In this document: piece by piece, positions 14,321 through 24,085 of the stretch
Numbering within the stretch: the stretch's first letter is position 1
Layout of the letters: every line of letters begins with the position of its first letter
Origin: an uncultured Acidobacteriia bacterium
GTDB lineage: Bacteria > Acidobacteriota > Terriglobia > Bryobacterales > Bryobacteraceae
NCBI GenBank assembly: GCA_903851195.1
Contig: CAINNJ010000050.1
Span: 1 to 64,000 of the forward strand
Length of the DNA stretch: 64,000 bases
Direction: 5' to 3'
Translations under genes and position numbers: made by a program
Notes under the pieces: model-generated
Told to the model about the DNA's origin: nothing
The model's database searches: none
Seen by the model: only the letters and a program-made list of their open reading frames with translations

Positions 14321-16873
14321 TTACTGCGCGCCGGTTACGTCCAACGGGGTAAACGAGCCGTCTGCCCGCGCCACCGGGAGCAAAGCCGGGTAACTGCTGT
14401 GACCGTCGAGGTAGACAATCACCGTCTCAGACTGACCCACCGGATCGGTTGTGTTCAGCAGCAGACTGATCTGATAAATTCCGCCCGCCAGCGCCAGCGG
14501 ATCCTTCAGCAGGGTATGCATCACACCCCCGACGCTGACCTGTACTCGATTGCCGGAGATGAAAGATCCGGCGGGAGCCAGATTGCTGAGGTTTATCGTG
14601 ATCAGGTCCCCCGGATGAGCCGGATGCGCACTGTCGAACCCCACTCCCGCCACATTCTGCAGGTCCGTAACGGTCGCGGGTTGCGGGTCGATACTGACCA
14701 GCAGCGGGAAGGCGTTCACAGCGCCGTTGTTCAGGTTCAGCGTCGCGGGTCCCGGCGTCAGGCCGGCCGGAATCTGCAGGTTGATCTGGGTGGCGGAGGC
14801 GAACAGAACCGTCGCCGCCTGGCCGCCGATCAACAGCGTCGGATTCCCGTTCCGCGCTGTCAGATTCGTGCCATATAAGCTCACCGTCGCTCCGGCGTAA
14901 GAGCCGTTCAACCCCGGCAAAGCATTCGTCAGGATCGGCACCGGAGCCGGCTGCCCGGCGACCGCCGGCGTAATCTGGAAGCTCGCTCCGGCAGACGCGA
15001 TCTGGAAACCCGATATCACGCTCACATCTGTGTTGGAAAGAGCCGCATTCGGAGATACCGAGACGTTCACCTGTAAATGGTTAGGTCCCAGCACGAAAAT
15101 CTGTCGAACCACCACATCGCTGGTACCGAAGCCCGCCGCTACCTGCCCGGCCGACATGGAAAGTCCGGTAGTCGTAATGTCCACGGCCGCTTCGGAACCG
15201 GCGGGCAGTGAGGCCGGAAAGACGGAGGTGATGGAAGGAGCGGCGGAACTGCCATAAGCATACGTAACCGGCGAGGCGCCCTGCACCAGTTGCGAGTTCT
15301 GGCCGTCCGTGTTGTAAATCGTGATCACGGCGTTTTGGCCGCTGGCTCCGGTGGGCGGCGTGACGACAGCCACACCCTTGTCCGGGTCGAGCGATACCAC
15401 CGAGGCAGGAAGGCCATCGAAATAAATGAGGCTGTCGGTCGTCCAGTTCGTGCCTGTGACCGTTGCCGTGCCATCTCCGTTCGGGTTCGCGCCGGAAACC
15501 GTGGGAGGGAATTTCTGCGTGGTAATGATTCCGGCCGGCAATACGTGCAGGAAGTCCGGCGTCGTGAAAATCAGATGTTGCGGGCCGCTCGAAGCGCCCA
15601 GATTGAATCCCAGATCGAGAGCGATGTAAGTATAACCGTTCGCCACGTAGGGCCGGACGCCTCCGGTCCGAATCCGCGCCGAGCCACCCAGGAACTGTAC
15701 AGCCAGTCCCGGCGCCTGGCCGTTGGAACCGAGTCCCGCGCCGGAGGCAACCACCGTTGTGTCGCCTGCCAGAAAATTCACGTAAGCCGGCTTCACCGGT
15801 GCCGACGTGCCGTTATTGAAATAACCGTAGACACCGGCGTCATAAATCGAAACAAAGGGTCTGCCGGACAGGGATATGTTGATTCCGTCGGTGCTCTTCC
15901 CGCTCTGCACGGATAGTGGCAAAGCCTGGGTCAGGTCCGTCGTTCCCGGGTAGAACAGAGCATTCGTCGCGCCGGAAGCCGCAACGGCAACTCCGGCGGC
16001 ATTCCACGGCCCCCGCACATCGGCGTCGGGGGGAAGCGGGTGCGCATAAACGAAATACTGACCCGGCGGGACACCGTCGATCCGATAGGTACCGTCCTGA
16101 TTGGTGAAGGCACTGACGGCCGAACCACCTGACCGGATGGCAACCACGGAAGTGAGATGCGCGCCGCTGCCGCCACTGGTGATTCGCCCTGTAATGGAAC
16201 CAAGTTTCGCGAAAGCTGCATTTGGATACAGGACCGAGATGCCGGCCGCATCGTCCACGTCAATCGGATGGCTCAGCGTGGTCGCCCGCGTGGTGGCCTG
16301 CGACATGGTGGAAGACGTAAAGGTGTGCTGCAACCCCAGCGCATGCCCCATTTCATGCACGGCCGTCATGAAAAACGTCTCGTTGTAACTGGGACCGGGC
16401 TGCAGCGTGAGGTTCCGGTTCAAATGCACGGTGGATCGCCGGACCGGCACAAACGGGTTTACGCCCGGCGTTGTGACGGCAGCGGCGAGCGACGTGGGAC
16501 CGCCATAGCCGAGGAGCCCAGGGGGCAAATCCTCGAACACGATGTCGCCGCCCGGCGTATTTTGCGCCGTTGCGATGTTTTCCAGGCCGCCGAAGGCAAC
16601 GCGCAAATCGGAGGTGCTCACGGCATTCCAGGCCACCGTTGCCTGACGCAACTGGCTGATAACCGAATTGAAGGTGTCCGTGGCGCTGTAGGCAGACGGG
16701 CCGTTTTCGGAAACGAAGAAGGTCACCGTTTTGTTCGGTAAGGCCGCCAGATCGAATTTTTCCGGCGCGTTCACGCCGTTGAGATAGTGGACGAAATGGT
16801 AGTACGCGAACGCCGGGACCGAACTGAACGAAACGACTGCAATTACCGGGCCGAGCAGGAATGTTCGCTTCAT
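14321..16873 (-). CDS. Secreted metzincin-type metalloprotease with regulatory-like and Ig/IPT-like domains
   Basis: 850 residues with signal peptide (1-~23). Matrixin-like catalytic domain with the zinc motif HEMGHALGLQH at 173-183 (His173, His177, His183, Glu174). It is followed by a carboxypeptidase-regulatory-like beta sandwich (GSITGRITSGG...GTYRIDGVPPGQYFVYA, ~235-290) and several IPT/TIG-like repeats ending in a C-terminal Ig-like domain (DLITINLSNLAPAG, GGIYQISLLL) typical of secreted Solibacter-type proteins. The ATG overlaps the stop of the preceding gene (ATGA), so expression is coupled. A longer frame to 17371 is a shadow over the neighbour. Substrate unknown. Confidence 0.82.
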   Translation of the reverse strand: MKRTFLLGPVIAVVSFSSVPAFAYYHFVHYLNGVNAPEKFDLAALPNKTVTFFVSENGPSAYSATDTFNSVISQLRQATVAWNAVSTSDLRVAFGGLENIATAQNTPGGDIVFEDLPPGLLGYGGPTSLAAAVTTPGVNPFVPVRRSTVHLNRNLTLQPGPSYNETFFMTAVHEMGHALGLQHTFTSSTMSQATTRATTLSHPIDVDDAAGISVLYPNAAFAKLGSITGRITSGGSGAHLTSVVAIRSGGSAVSAFTNQDGTYRIDGVPPGQYFVYAHPLPPDADVRGPWNAAGVAVAASGATNALFYPGTTDLTQALPLSVQSGKSTDGINISLSGRPFVSIYDAGVYGYFNNGTSAPVKPAYVNFLAGDTTVVASGAGLGSNGQAPGLAVQFLGGSARIRTGGVRPYVANGYTYIALDLGFNLGASSGPQHLIFTTPDFLHVLPAGIITTQKFPPTVSGANPNGDGTATVTGTNWTTDSLIYFDGLPASVVSLDPDKGVAVVTPPTGASGQNAVITIYNTDGQNSQLVQGASPVTYAYGSSAAPSITSVFPASLPAGSEAAVDITTTGLSMSAGQVAAGFGTSDVVVRQIFVLGPNHLQVNVSVSPNAALSNTDVSVISGFQIASAGASFQITPAVAGQPAPVPILTNALPGLNGSYAGATVSLYGTNLTARNGNPTLLIGGQAATVLFASATQINLQIPAGLTPGPATLNLNNGAVNAFPLLVSIDPQPATVTDLQNVAGVGFDSAHPAHPGDLITINLSNLAPAGSFISGNRVQVSVGGVMHTLLKDPLALAGGIYQISLLLNTTDPVGQSETVIVYLDGHSSYPALLPVARADGSFTPLDVTGAQ

Positions 16874-17415
16874 TTCGTCAACCCGATATTGCCGGAAATC
16901 TGCCGCACACGGCCCTTCAGATCCGAAAGCTTCATGCTGACCGGCTGATCGGCTACCTTCCTGCCGTTCGCGTCGAGCATCATTTCGCCGATCTTCGGAC
17001 GCCACGCCAGCGCGGATCCGTCCGCCTGCAGGCTCACGTTGTACAAACCCTGCGTCAGGCCCAGCACATGCGTGATCCCGGTCGACGACGATTTCCAGAG
17101 AAAGAGAACGTATTCGGAACCCGAGGTAAGGTCCGGCACTCCCGGGAAAGACTGCCTGGCGCCGTTCGCCACGCCGCCCGGCAGCATCAGTTCCGCCGGC
17201 GCGATGCCCTTCCACGTCTCGCTGACCTGCAGCCTGTAATGCGTATAGATCGTGGAATTCAGCACCGTGGTGTACGAGCCGGATACGCTCGCGCGCACAA
17301 TCGAAGTGGCCTGCTTCGACATCTCGTCCATCGACAGTTGCTGCAGCGTCGCCCCGGGCGCGGTTCCGCACAAGGTGACCAAAAGCGTGATGGCGAGAGA
17401 CGCCGGTCGGGACAT
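16870..17415 (-). CDS. Secreted protein of unknown function, partner of the metzincin
   Basis: 181 residues from the ATG at 17415, with a signal peptide (MSRPASLAITLLV, cleavage near PGA). The mature part begins LQQLSMDEMSKQATSIVRAS and contains YRLQVSETWKG and a GSEYVLFLW strand, a beta-rich pattern seen in secreted proteins upstream of reprolysin/matrixin-like genes in soil bacteria. A TTG at 17439 is a poorer start. Function unknown; a chaperone, propeptide-like inhibitor or co-secreted partner are all possible. Confidence 0.7.
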   Translation of the reverse strand: MSRPASLAITLLVTLCGTAPGATLQQLSMDEMSKQATSIVRASVSGSYTTVLNSTIYTHYRLQVSETWKGIAPAELMLPGGVANGARQSFPGVPDLTSGSEYVLFLWKSSSTGITHVLGLTQGLYNVSLQADGSALAWRPKIGEMMLDANGRKVADQPVSMKLSDLKGRVRQISGNIGLTK

Positions 17416-17535
17416 AGGACTCACCACGGCAAAGTGCAATTGCCCTGCCGCGGGCTGTCGCTGAATCGAAACGGGTTAAACCGGCAATCCCGCCAGCCTA
17501 CGTCCCGGAAGGACACGCTTTTGGGACAGTGTGTC

Positions 17536-19452
17536 TCAGTTTCGGATTTCCGGCTCCGGGCTGCGCACCACCAGAATCGGAATATTGAGCCGGTGCCGCA
17601 CGGGGTTGATGGTGTTGCCGAAAATCAGATCCTTCAGCCCGCCGTGGCCATGGGCCCCCATCACCACCAGATCCGGCCGGATCTCCAGCGCGTACTTCAC
17701 AATCTCTTTTCGGGGACGGGAACTGTGCAGAATGGCGGTTTCGACCTCAAGATCCATCTCGCTGAGTGAAGCCACCAGGCTGTCCAGATACTCGCGGCCG
17801 GCTTCGACCTCCGCGGTGGAAGCCTCGGGCCCGTAAACCTGACTTGTCACGCCCTCTTCCACGTGCAGCAGGTAGAGCCGGGCGCCGTGCTGCGCGGCCA
17901 GACCGGCGGCGTGGCCCAGCGCGAGACGATCCAGGGTGGAGTGGTCCAGCGTCACCAGAATGCGCCGATAGTGCGGAGCGGCAATCAACTCCGCCGAAAT
18001 ACTTTCCAGCCCCAGCGTAATCGCCGAAGTAGACGGCCGGCGGTAGGGCTGCAGGGTAATCCACCCCAGCAAACCGAACATGCCTCCGCTTACCAGCAGC
18101 GAGAATCCCCAGACCAATGGTGCAAAACGGCCCGACGCCTGGGCCCAACCGGCCATGGTCTGCCCTGCAAGCCAGAGATTCAGGCCCACCACGATCACGG
18201 CGGTGATCCAGCCGCCCAGCCGCAACTTCCGGCCATTCGCGAAAACTCCCATCCGCTGCGGGTCATTCGTGAAGTGCAGCAGCGGAATAATCGCGAAGGG
18301 AAGCTGCAGATTCAGGACGACCTGGCTTAGAATCAGCAGCCGGAAAGTCCCCTGGTTTCCCATCAGCCAGATCACCACAATGGCCGGCACGATCGCCAGC
18401 GAACGCGTCACCAGGCGGCGGAGCCATGGCTGCACGCGGATGTTAAGGAACCCTTCCATCACGATCTGGCCCGCCATGGTTCCGGTCAGGGTGGAAGACT
18501 GGCCGGAGCAGAACAGCGCGATGCCGAAAAGCTTCGCAGCCATGACCGTTCCCAGCAGCGGGGCGAGCAGCAGATACGCCTGCTGAATTTCCGTGACGTC
18601 CTGGTGCGCGCGAAAAAACGTCGCCGCCGCCAGGATCAGAATTGCGCCGTTGATGAACATGGCGCCGTTCAGAGCCACCACGCAATCCACCACGTTCCAG
18701 CGCACGGCGGTGCGCTTTTCCGCCACGCTCCGTCCGATGCGCCGGGTCTGCACCAGAGCGGAATGCAGGTAGAGATTGTGGGGCATCACCGTCGCGCCCA
18801 GCATCGCCACGGCCGTGTAGAGGCTCCGCCCGTCAATGCGGGGAATCAGGCCGGCCAGCACCCCCACGGCATCCGGTTTCGCCATGAAGATCTCGGCGCA
18901 GAAGCACATCGCGATCACCACGATCAGCCCCAGTACGAACGCTTCCAAATAGCGAATCCCCAGTTTCTGCAGCGCCAGCACGAGCAGCGTATCGAGCGCG
19001 GTGATCAGGACCGCCGCCAGCAGTGGAATGTGGAACAGCAGGTTCAGCGCGATGGCCGCGCCCAGCACTTCGGCCAGATCGCAGGCGACAATGGCGATCT
19101 CGCACAGGAACCAGAGTGCGACATTCACCCTGCGAGGATAGGTCTCGCGGCACGCCTGGGCCAGATCTCGGCCGGTGACGATGCCCAGCTTCGAAGCCAG
19201 CGACTGCAGCAGGACGGCCATGGCGTTCGACATGACCAGCACCCAGAGCAACTGGTAGCCGAAGTGCGCTCCGCCATCCAGATCCGTGGCCCAGTTGCCC
19301 GGGTCCATGTACCCGACGCTGACCAGATACGCGGGGCCTGCAAACGCCAGCATCTTCCGCCAATAGGAGACGTGGTCCGTCCGCACCGTCTCATGGACTT
19401 CCGCCAGTGACTTCGGGGCTTCGCCTGCCGACACCGGATTGCCGGGAATCAC
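17536..19452 (-). CDS. Nramp-family Mn2+/Fe2+ transporter fused to a universal stress protein domain
   Basis: 638 residues. Residues ~30-440 are an Nramp transporter with about 11 membrane helices, the TM1 metal motif DPGNWATD and the TM6 motif MPHNLYLHS. After a short linker comes a complete Usp domain (~490-635): YRRILVTLDHSTLDRLALGH, then VVMGAHGHGGLKDLIFGNTI, the ATP-binding GxHG-type signature. Nramp proteins import divalent metal with protons; the appended cytoplasmic Usp domain may sense nucleotide or stress. The gene stands alone, and the fusion is in a single uninterrupted frame. Confidence 0.9.
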   Translation of the reverse strand: MIPGNPVSAGEAPKSLAEVHETVRTDHVSYWRKMLAFAGPAYLVSVGYMDPGNWATDLDGGAHFGYQLLWVLVMSNAMAVLLQSLASKLGIVTGRDLAQACRETYPRRVNVALWFLCEIAIVACDLAEVLGAAIALNLLFHIPLLAAVLITALDTLLVLALQKLGIRYLEAFVLGLIVVIAMCFCAEIFMAKPDAVGVLAGLIPRIDGRSLYTAVAMLGATVMPHNLYLHSALVQTRRIGRSVAEKRTAVRWNVVDCVVALNGAMFINGAILILAAATFFRAHQDVTEIQQAYLLLAPLLGTVMAAKLFGIALFCSGQSSTLTGTMAGQIVMEGFLNIRVQPWLRRLVTRSLAIVPAIVVIWLMGNQGTFRLLILSQVVLNLQLPFAIIPLLHFTNDPQRMGVFANGRKLRLGGWITAVIVVGLNLWLAGQTMAGWAQASGRFAPLVWGFSLLVSGGMFGLLGWITLQPYRRPSTSAITLGLESISAELIAAPHYRRILVTLDHSTLDRLALGHAAGLAAQHGARLYLLHVEEGVTSQVYGPEASTAEVEAGREYLDSLVASLSEMDLEVETAILHSSRPRKEIVKYALEIRPDLVVMGAHGHGGLKDLIFGNTINPVRHRLNIPILVVRSPEPEIRN

Positions 19453-19506
19453 GTTGGTTACTCCCTTATCCTAACTTTAGCGCGGCGGTCGTACGGAGAC
19501 TTTCTT

Positions 19507-20706
19507 TCAGGGCTTCACCGGGTCTCCGGCCCTGATCCAGTCTTCGGAAAAACGCGCGTGCCTGATTGCTTTGCCCTCCGGTGAAAAGTAACTGTAAGTC
19601 ACGTGGATGGAGCCGTCTTTACTTTGAAGAACGGACGGGTAGTGATACTCGTAGGGCACTTTCGGGCCTGGCATGCCGTCCAGGTGCCGGCGCCACTTCC
19701 AGGTCAGGCCTTCATCGTCGGAAATCGCGGCCACCAGCGACCAGCGCCCCTGTTCCAGGTCGTTGTGGACCAGAATCCAGTCGCCATTCCGCAGCGCAAT
19801 CACCTCCAGACTGGTGCCCGGATTCAGAATGTCCGTGTCTTTTGCGCCCGTCCAGGAGACGCCATCGTCTTTGGAATAGCTGATCTGCGCGCGCTTCGGC
19901 GGGGGACCGTTATCGCGCAGGTAAGCCACCAGCGTGCCGTCCTTTTTGCGCACCACGGAGGGCTGGATGCCGCCGTATCCGACGATCGGCTCGCTCGCGG
20001 TCCAGTTGTAGCCGCCGTCGTCGCTGAACGCCATGATTCCGAACGAGTAGCCGTCCGAATACATCGGGGCGAGAATCCGGCCGGAGGGCAGTTCCTGCGG
20101 ATGGGTCCGGGTAAACCAGCCCATGCGCGAAAAGTACATGTCGTCGGCGCGTTCGATCAGCTTTTTCGCCGTCCCGGCGAGCTTTCCCTCTCCCTCGGCG
20201 TCTTTTCCGAGAACCTGGCGTGTCTTTTCGGCGATGTTTTTGGGAATCAGAATGATATTGTCCTGGTGCTCCCATTTCGGAGGTCCGGATTCCTGCTGAT
20301 AATCGGTCGAAATCCGGTATTTCATCAGCGCGCTCTCCCACTGGTGCGCGACAATTACCGGCCAAAGCAGAAACAATCTCTGCTTCGAATCGATAAACAT
20401 GGTGGGATTGGTATCCGGAAATCCCGGTGTATCGGCGAGGGTGAACGGCGCGCCCCACTTGCCGGTCCGCTTGTTCCAGCGCGCCGCCTGAATCAGAACA
20501 TCGTCCGCGGTGCGCTCGCCCGAGCCGTGAAACCAGCAGACCAGGAAGTCTCCGTTGGGCAATTCCACAATGGAAGAGGAATGATTGTGCCACTTTTCGA
20601 GCGGGAAAATCAGTTCGCTCTCATAGAGAGGCGGCGGGGCGGCCAGAGCGGCCGCGCAAACAAGGAAAAACACGAGCAGTGCGCGCATGAAAGCATTAGA
20701 TCGCAT
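19507..20706 (-). CDS. Secreted sialidase-like (BNR/Asp-box) beta-propeller protein
   Basis: 399 residues with a signal peptide (core ALLVFFLVCAAALAAP). The propeller has an N-terminal HNHSSSIVELPNGDFLVCWF strand and three clear Asp boxes (FSDDGGYNW, YSKDDGVSW, ISDDEGLTW). Related to exo-alpha-sialidase-like glycoside hydrolases, but the sialidase arginine triad cannot be confirmed, so the substrate is open (sialic, uronic or rhamnosyl sugars). The ATG follows directly on the stop of the PQQ dehydrogenase gene (TGAATG), so they form an operon. An in-frame ATG at 20688 is an alternative start. Confidence 0.75.
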   Translation of the reverse strand: MRSNAFMRALLVFFLVCAAALAAPPPLYESELIFPLEKWHNHSSSIVELPNGDFLVCWFHGSGERTADDVLIQAARWNKRTGKWGAPFTLADTPGFPDTNPTMFIDSKQRLFLLWPVIVAHQWESALMKYRISTDYQQESGPPKWEHQDNIILIPKNIAEKTRQVLGKDAEGEGKLAGTAKKLIERADDMYFSRMGWFTRTHPQELPSGRILAPMYSDGYSFGIMAFSDDGGYNWTASEPIVGYGGIQPSVVRKKDGTLVAYLRDNGPPPKRAQISYSKDDGVSWTGAKDTDILNPGTSLEVIALRNGDWILVHNDLEQGRWSLVAAISDDEGLTWKWRRHLDGMPGPKVPYEYHYPSVLQSKDGSIHVTYSYFSPEGKAIRHARFSEDWIRAGDPVKP

Positions 20707-23040
20707 TCACTGCACCAGAGCGAATGCGAGGATGTTCCCGCCCGCCGCGATGGCGACGTACTGCTTCCCGCCGGTCATATAGGTAATGGGGGATGCCTTC
20801 CACTGCTGGCCCGTGTTGAAATTCCATAACGTGCGGCCGTCCTTTGCGTCCACCGCCGCGAAACTGCCGCCCGTTTCCCCGTAAAACACCACCCCGCCCG
20901 CTGTTGACAGGACACCGGAATAATTCGACTCCGGAGCGCCCACCTGTCCCGCCTCCCAGACGATCTTTCCGGTTTCGATATCGATGGCGCGCAGAAACTT
21001 TTCGGCCGGGTCGGAAGGCGCCCGGTACGGCTCGAAACCGCCTGCCTTCGTTTGCTGGTATATGCTGCAGTCCTCCACGGCCATTACGTAGAACAGGCGG
21101 GTGGCCGGATTGAAGGCCGTTGAATACCAGTTTGTCGCGCCGCGCACTGCCGGGCAGGTCTTCGTCCCGGACTTCGACGGCCGATTTCCCTCCAGCAGTT
21201 GCGGGCGGCCATCCGCGCCGATCCCGCTCGCCCAGGTCAGTTTACGGACGAACGGCTTGCCCAGGAGCAGTTCGCCGGTGATTCGGTCCAGCACGTAAAA
21301 GAAGCCGTTGCGGTCGGCATGCAGCAGCAGTTTTCGCATGCGGCCCTGAAAACGGGTGTCCACCAGAACCAGAGGTTCCGTCGCGTCCCAGTCGTGCAGG
21401 TCGTGTGGCGTGAACTGGTAGTGCCAGCGGAGCTTGCCGGTTTTGGCGTCGAGAGCCACCACGCAGTCTGTGTAAAGGTTGTCCCCGGCGCGCTCGTCCC
21501 CGTCGGTGTCCGGGTAAGGGTTGCCTGTCGGCCAGTACAGGATGCCGCTGTCGGGATCGTAAGATCCGGCGGTCCAGGTGGCGCCTCCGCCGATTTCGAT
21601 CGCGTCGGCCTGGCCGGCCTTCGCCCAGCTTTCCGAACCCGGCTCGTTGCGCTTCGGGACGGTGAAGAATCGCCAGACCTGCTGTCCGGTAGTCGCTTTG
21701 TAGGCCGTGATGTAGCCGCGCAACGGCGCGTCGCCGCCCGCGATGCCGGTGATGACCAGATCGCCCACCACCAGCGGCGAGCCGGTGGAGCCCATGGCGC
21801 CCGGCCCTTCGCGGACGTCCACATCCCACATCAGACTGCCGGTGATCCGGTTCAGGCAGAGCAGATGAGCGTCGTCCGTGGCGAAGAAGACGCGATCGCC
21901 CAGCAGCGCCGCGCCCCGGTTGGCGCCCTTGGCGGCGTCGCCGGCGATACTGCCCGCCGCATTGCGCGGACGCGAGTAACACCAGATCTGCCGGCCGCCG
22001 CGGGCGTCGAGCGCGCAGACTTCGTTCGGCGCCGTTACAAAGAGGATGCCCTCGCTCACCAGGGGCGTGGTTTCGAGGCCCTGATACGCATTCGACCAGG
22101 ACCACTGCAGTTGCAGTTTGCCGGCGTTCTCCGCCGTGATCTGATCGAGCGCGCTGTGCCGGTTGCCGTCCGGTTTGCCGTTGTAAGTCGGCCACTCGGT
22201 CGGGGCGGGATGCAGGACAGCCGCGATGGCCGTGGCGGCCACCGGTTCCGCTTCCGTCTTCAACGCGCCGACCGGGACGCCGCCGAGACTTCCCAGATAA
22301 GTAAGAAGGTTGCGGCGCTCGCTCTCCGAAGCGCGCAGTGGCGGCATGGCGGAGGTTTTTTCGCGGGTGATCTGAACGTATTCGGCATCGGTGAGCGGAT
22401 GCATCCGGCCGTCGGCCGTCTGTAACTGCAGATCGTGCTTGCCCTGGGAACGAGCGAAGCCGCGCATCGCGAGACCGTCCCGCATCTTTACAGTGACCAC
22501 CGTCCAGGGCTCCTCGGGGCAGAACGCCCAACCCGGACAGGAGGCGCCGGAGTGGGCGCCCAGGCGGGATGTCGGGTCCGCGAGAGTCTGCTCGATATCG
22601 CGCAAAGTCAGTTCCCGCCCGATAGCCGACAGATCGGGTCCGTTCGTCGCGCCTCGTCCCCGGACCATGTGGCAGGTGGCGCACTGCCCTTCGCCGAAGA
22701 AAAAGCTCTCGCCCGCCGCGGAATCGCCGGCCGGCTGCATGTCGAACGCGGAGGCATTGAAGGCGCGAACGAAACGCGACAGCGGCCGCAGATCGGTTTC
22801 GGGGAGCGGAAAAGCGGGCATGCCGCCCGGGGTGCCGTTCCGGATCAGATCGTGAATCTGCTCTTCCGAGCGGCGGCGCAGCGAACGGCTGTTGATGAAG
22901 GATGGGCCGCGATCCGTTCCCGTCGCGCCTTCGCCGTGACAGCCCGCGCAGCTTCGGGTGAATAACTGTTCCGGCGTTTCCGCGCGGGCAGATGTAAGAA
23001 ACGGAAACAGAATCAGGACGAAGACGCAGGCGCGGTGCAT
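20707..23040 (-). CDS. PQQ-dependent dehydrogenase with N-terminal dihaem cytochrome c domain
   Basis: 777 residues, signal peptide 1-20. The N-terminus carries two c-type haem sites, CAGCH (31-35) and CATCH (120-124). The rest is an eight-bladed quinoprotein propeller: WPTYNGKPDGNRHSALDQIT, AGSYDPDSGILYWPTGNPYP, HDLHDWDATEPLVLVD and the C-terminal VAIAAGGNILAFALV. It oxidises an alcohol, aldose or polyol in the periplasm and passes electrons to its own haems. Most PQQ alcohol dehydrogenases carry the haem domain at the C-terminus, so the N-terminal order is less usual. A longer frame to 24204 is an artefact. It heads an operon with the sialidase-like gene. Confidence 0.88.
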   Translation of the reverse strand: MHRACVFVLILFPFLTSARAETPEQLFTRSCAGCHGEGATGTDRGPSFINSRSLRRRSEEQIHDLIRNGTPGGMPAFPLPETDLRPLSRFVRAFNASAFDMQPAGDSAAGESFFFGEGQCATCHMVRGRGATNGPDLSAIGRELTLRDIEQTLADPTSRLGAHSGASCPGWAFCPEEPWTVVTVKMRDGLAMRGFARSQGKHDLQLQTADGRMHPLTDAEYVQITREKTSAMPPLRASESERRNLLTYLGSLGGVPVGALKTEAEPVAATAIAAVLHPAPTEWPTYNGKPDGNRHSALDQITAENAGKLQLQWSWSNAYQGLETTPLVSEGILFVTAPNEVCALDARGGRQIWCYSRPRNAAGSIAGDAAKGANRGAALLGDRVFFATDDAHLLCLNRITGSLMWDVDVREGPGAMGSTGSPLVVGDLVITGIAGGDAPLRGYITAYKATTGQQVWRFFTVPKRNEPGSESWAKAGQADAIEIGGGATWTAGSYDPDSGILYWPTGNPYPDTDGDERAGDNLYTDCVVALDAKTGKLRWHYQFTPHDLHDWDATEPLVLVDTRFQGRMRKLLLHADRNGFFYVLDRITGELLLGKPFVRKLTWASGIGADGRPQLLEGNRPSKSGTKTCPAVRGATNWYSTAFNPATRLFYVMAVEDCSIYQQTKAGGFEPYRAPSDPAEKFLRAIDIETGKIVWEAGQVGAPESNYSGVLSTAGGVVFYGETGGSFAAVDAKDGRTLWNFNTGQQWKASPITYMTGGKQYVAIAAGGNILAFALVQ

Positions 23041-23178
23041 GCGGGAAGTATATGGCAAAGCATCGGTGGATTTGAGGCTGCATCCGGACGTTGTTACAGA
23101 AGCCATACAATTGTCAGCCGGCAAAGTTGCTACGGTTGTAGAAGAACGACCGGGCCTGCGCCCCGTCGATACCACCCG

Positions 23179-24003
23179 ATGAACTCTCAAACCGTGCCGA
23201 TCGTCCAGCGAGATGGCCTGAACTGGACCAGCATCATCGTTTTCTCTTTGTTCCATGCCGGGGCGGTCGCCGCTCTGTTCTTCTTCAGTTGGGGCGCATT
23301 CCTCACCGCGGCCGGACTCTACTGGGTTTCGCTCAGCCTCGGAATCGGCATGGGCTACCACCGCCTGCTCACGCATCGCTCGTACCGGGTGCCAAAACCG
23401 ATCGAATACTTTCTTGCGGTCTGCGGCACGCTGGCGCTCGAAGGGGGGCCGATCCCGTGGGTGGCGACGCATCGGATCCACCACCAGTTTTCCGACAAAG
23501 AAGGCGACCCGCACTCGCCCCGCGACGGCAAATGGTGGTCGCACCTGATCTGGATGCTGGTCGGAGATGCGAGCAATGCCAATCTGGAAGACTGCGGCCG
23601 GTATGCGCCGGATTTGATGAAAGACCCGTTTCATCGGGCGCTTTCGAAATACCACTGGCTCCCGCTGGCGGTCATCAGCCTGCTGCTGTTGGTTGCGGGC
23701 GGCGTACCTTACCTGCTCTGGGGCCTTTTCGTCCGCGTGACGCTCGGGTACCACGCGACCTGGATGGTCAATTCTCTTACGCATTTTTGGGGCAGTCGCC
23801 GCTTTGCGACCCGCGACGATTCCCGCAACAACACCTGGGTAGCGCTGGTCACCTTCGGAGAAGGCTGGCATAACAATCACCATGCACATCCGACCTCGGC
23901 CCGGCATGGCCTCGCCTGGTATGAACTCGACGTGACGTGGTTGACCATCAGCGTTCTGCGGCGTCTGGGCATCGCAAAATCGGTGCAGGAAGCCAGCCTG
24001 TAA
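23179..24003 (+). CDS. Acyl-CoA/fatty acid desaturase (delta-9 type)
   Basis: 274 residues from the ATG at 23179. The three histidine boxes that bind the di-iron centre are present: HRLLTH (~55), HRIHH (~95) and the C-terminal WHNNHHAHP (~235). Hydrophobic segments lie at ~15-55 and ~160-190. It inserts a cis double bond into saturated acyl chains at the membrane, using oxygen. It is divergent from the PQQ dehydrogenase operon; the short shared region (23,041-23,178) has TTGTCA and a 17-base spacer before TACGGT, a possible promoter. Confidence 0.9.
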   Translation: MNSQTVPIVQRDGLNWTSIIVFSLFHAGAVAALFFFSWGAFLTAAGLYWVSLSLGIGMGYHRLLTHRSYRVPKPIEYFLAVCGTLALEGGPIPWVATHRIHHQFSDKEGDPHSPRDGKWWSHLIWMLVGDASNANLEDCGRYAPDLMKDPFHRALSKYHWLPLAVISLLLLVAGGVPYLLWGLFVRVTLGYHATWMVNSLTHFWGSRRFATRDDSRNNTWVALVTFGEGWHNNHHAHPTSARHGLAWYELDVTWLTISVLRRLGIAKSVQEASL

Positions 24004-24085
24004 GAGCGGGACCGGGTCTGGTAGACTGCTGGAACGCACACGCCGACGTAGCCGTGTGGACGCAGCCGTGTGCAGGAAGGAAGTC

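Noticed and set aside
14321-17371. A 1016-residue minus-strand frame covering metzincin and upstream region
   Set aside because: The first 166 residues are the neighbour's sequence in another frame; a signal peptide and ATGA overlap place the true start at 16873.
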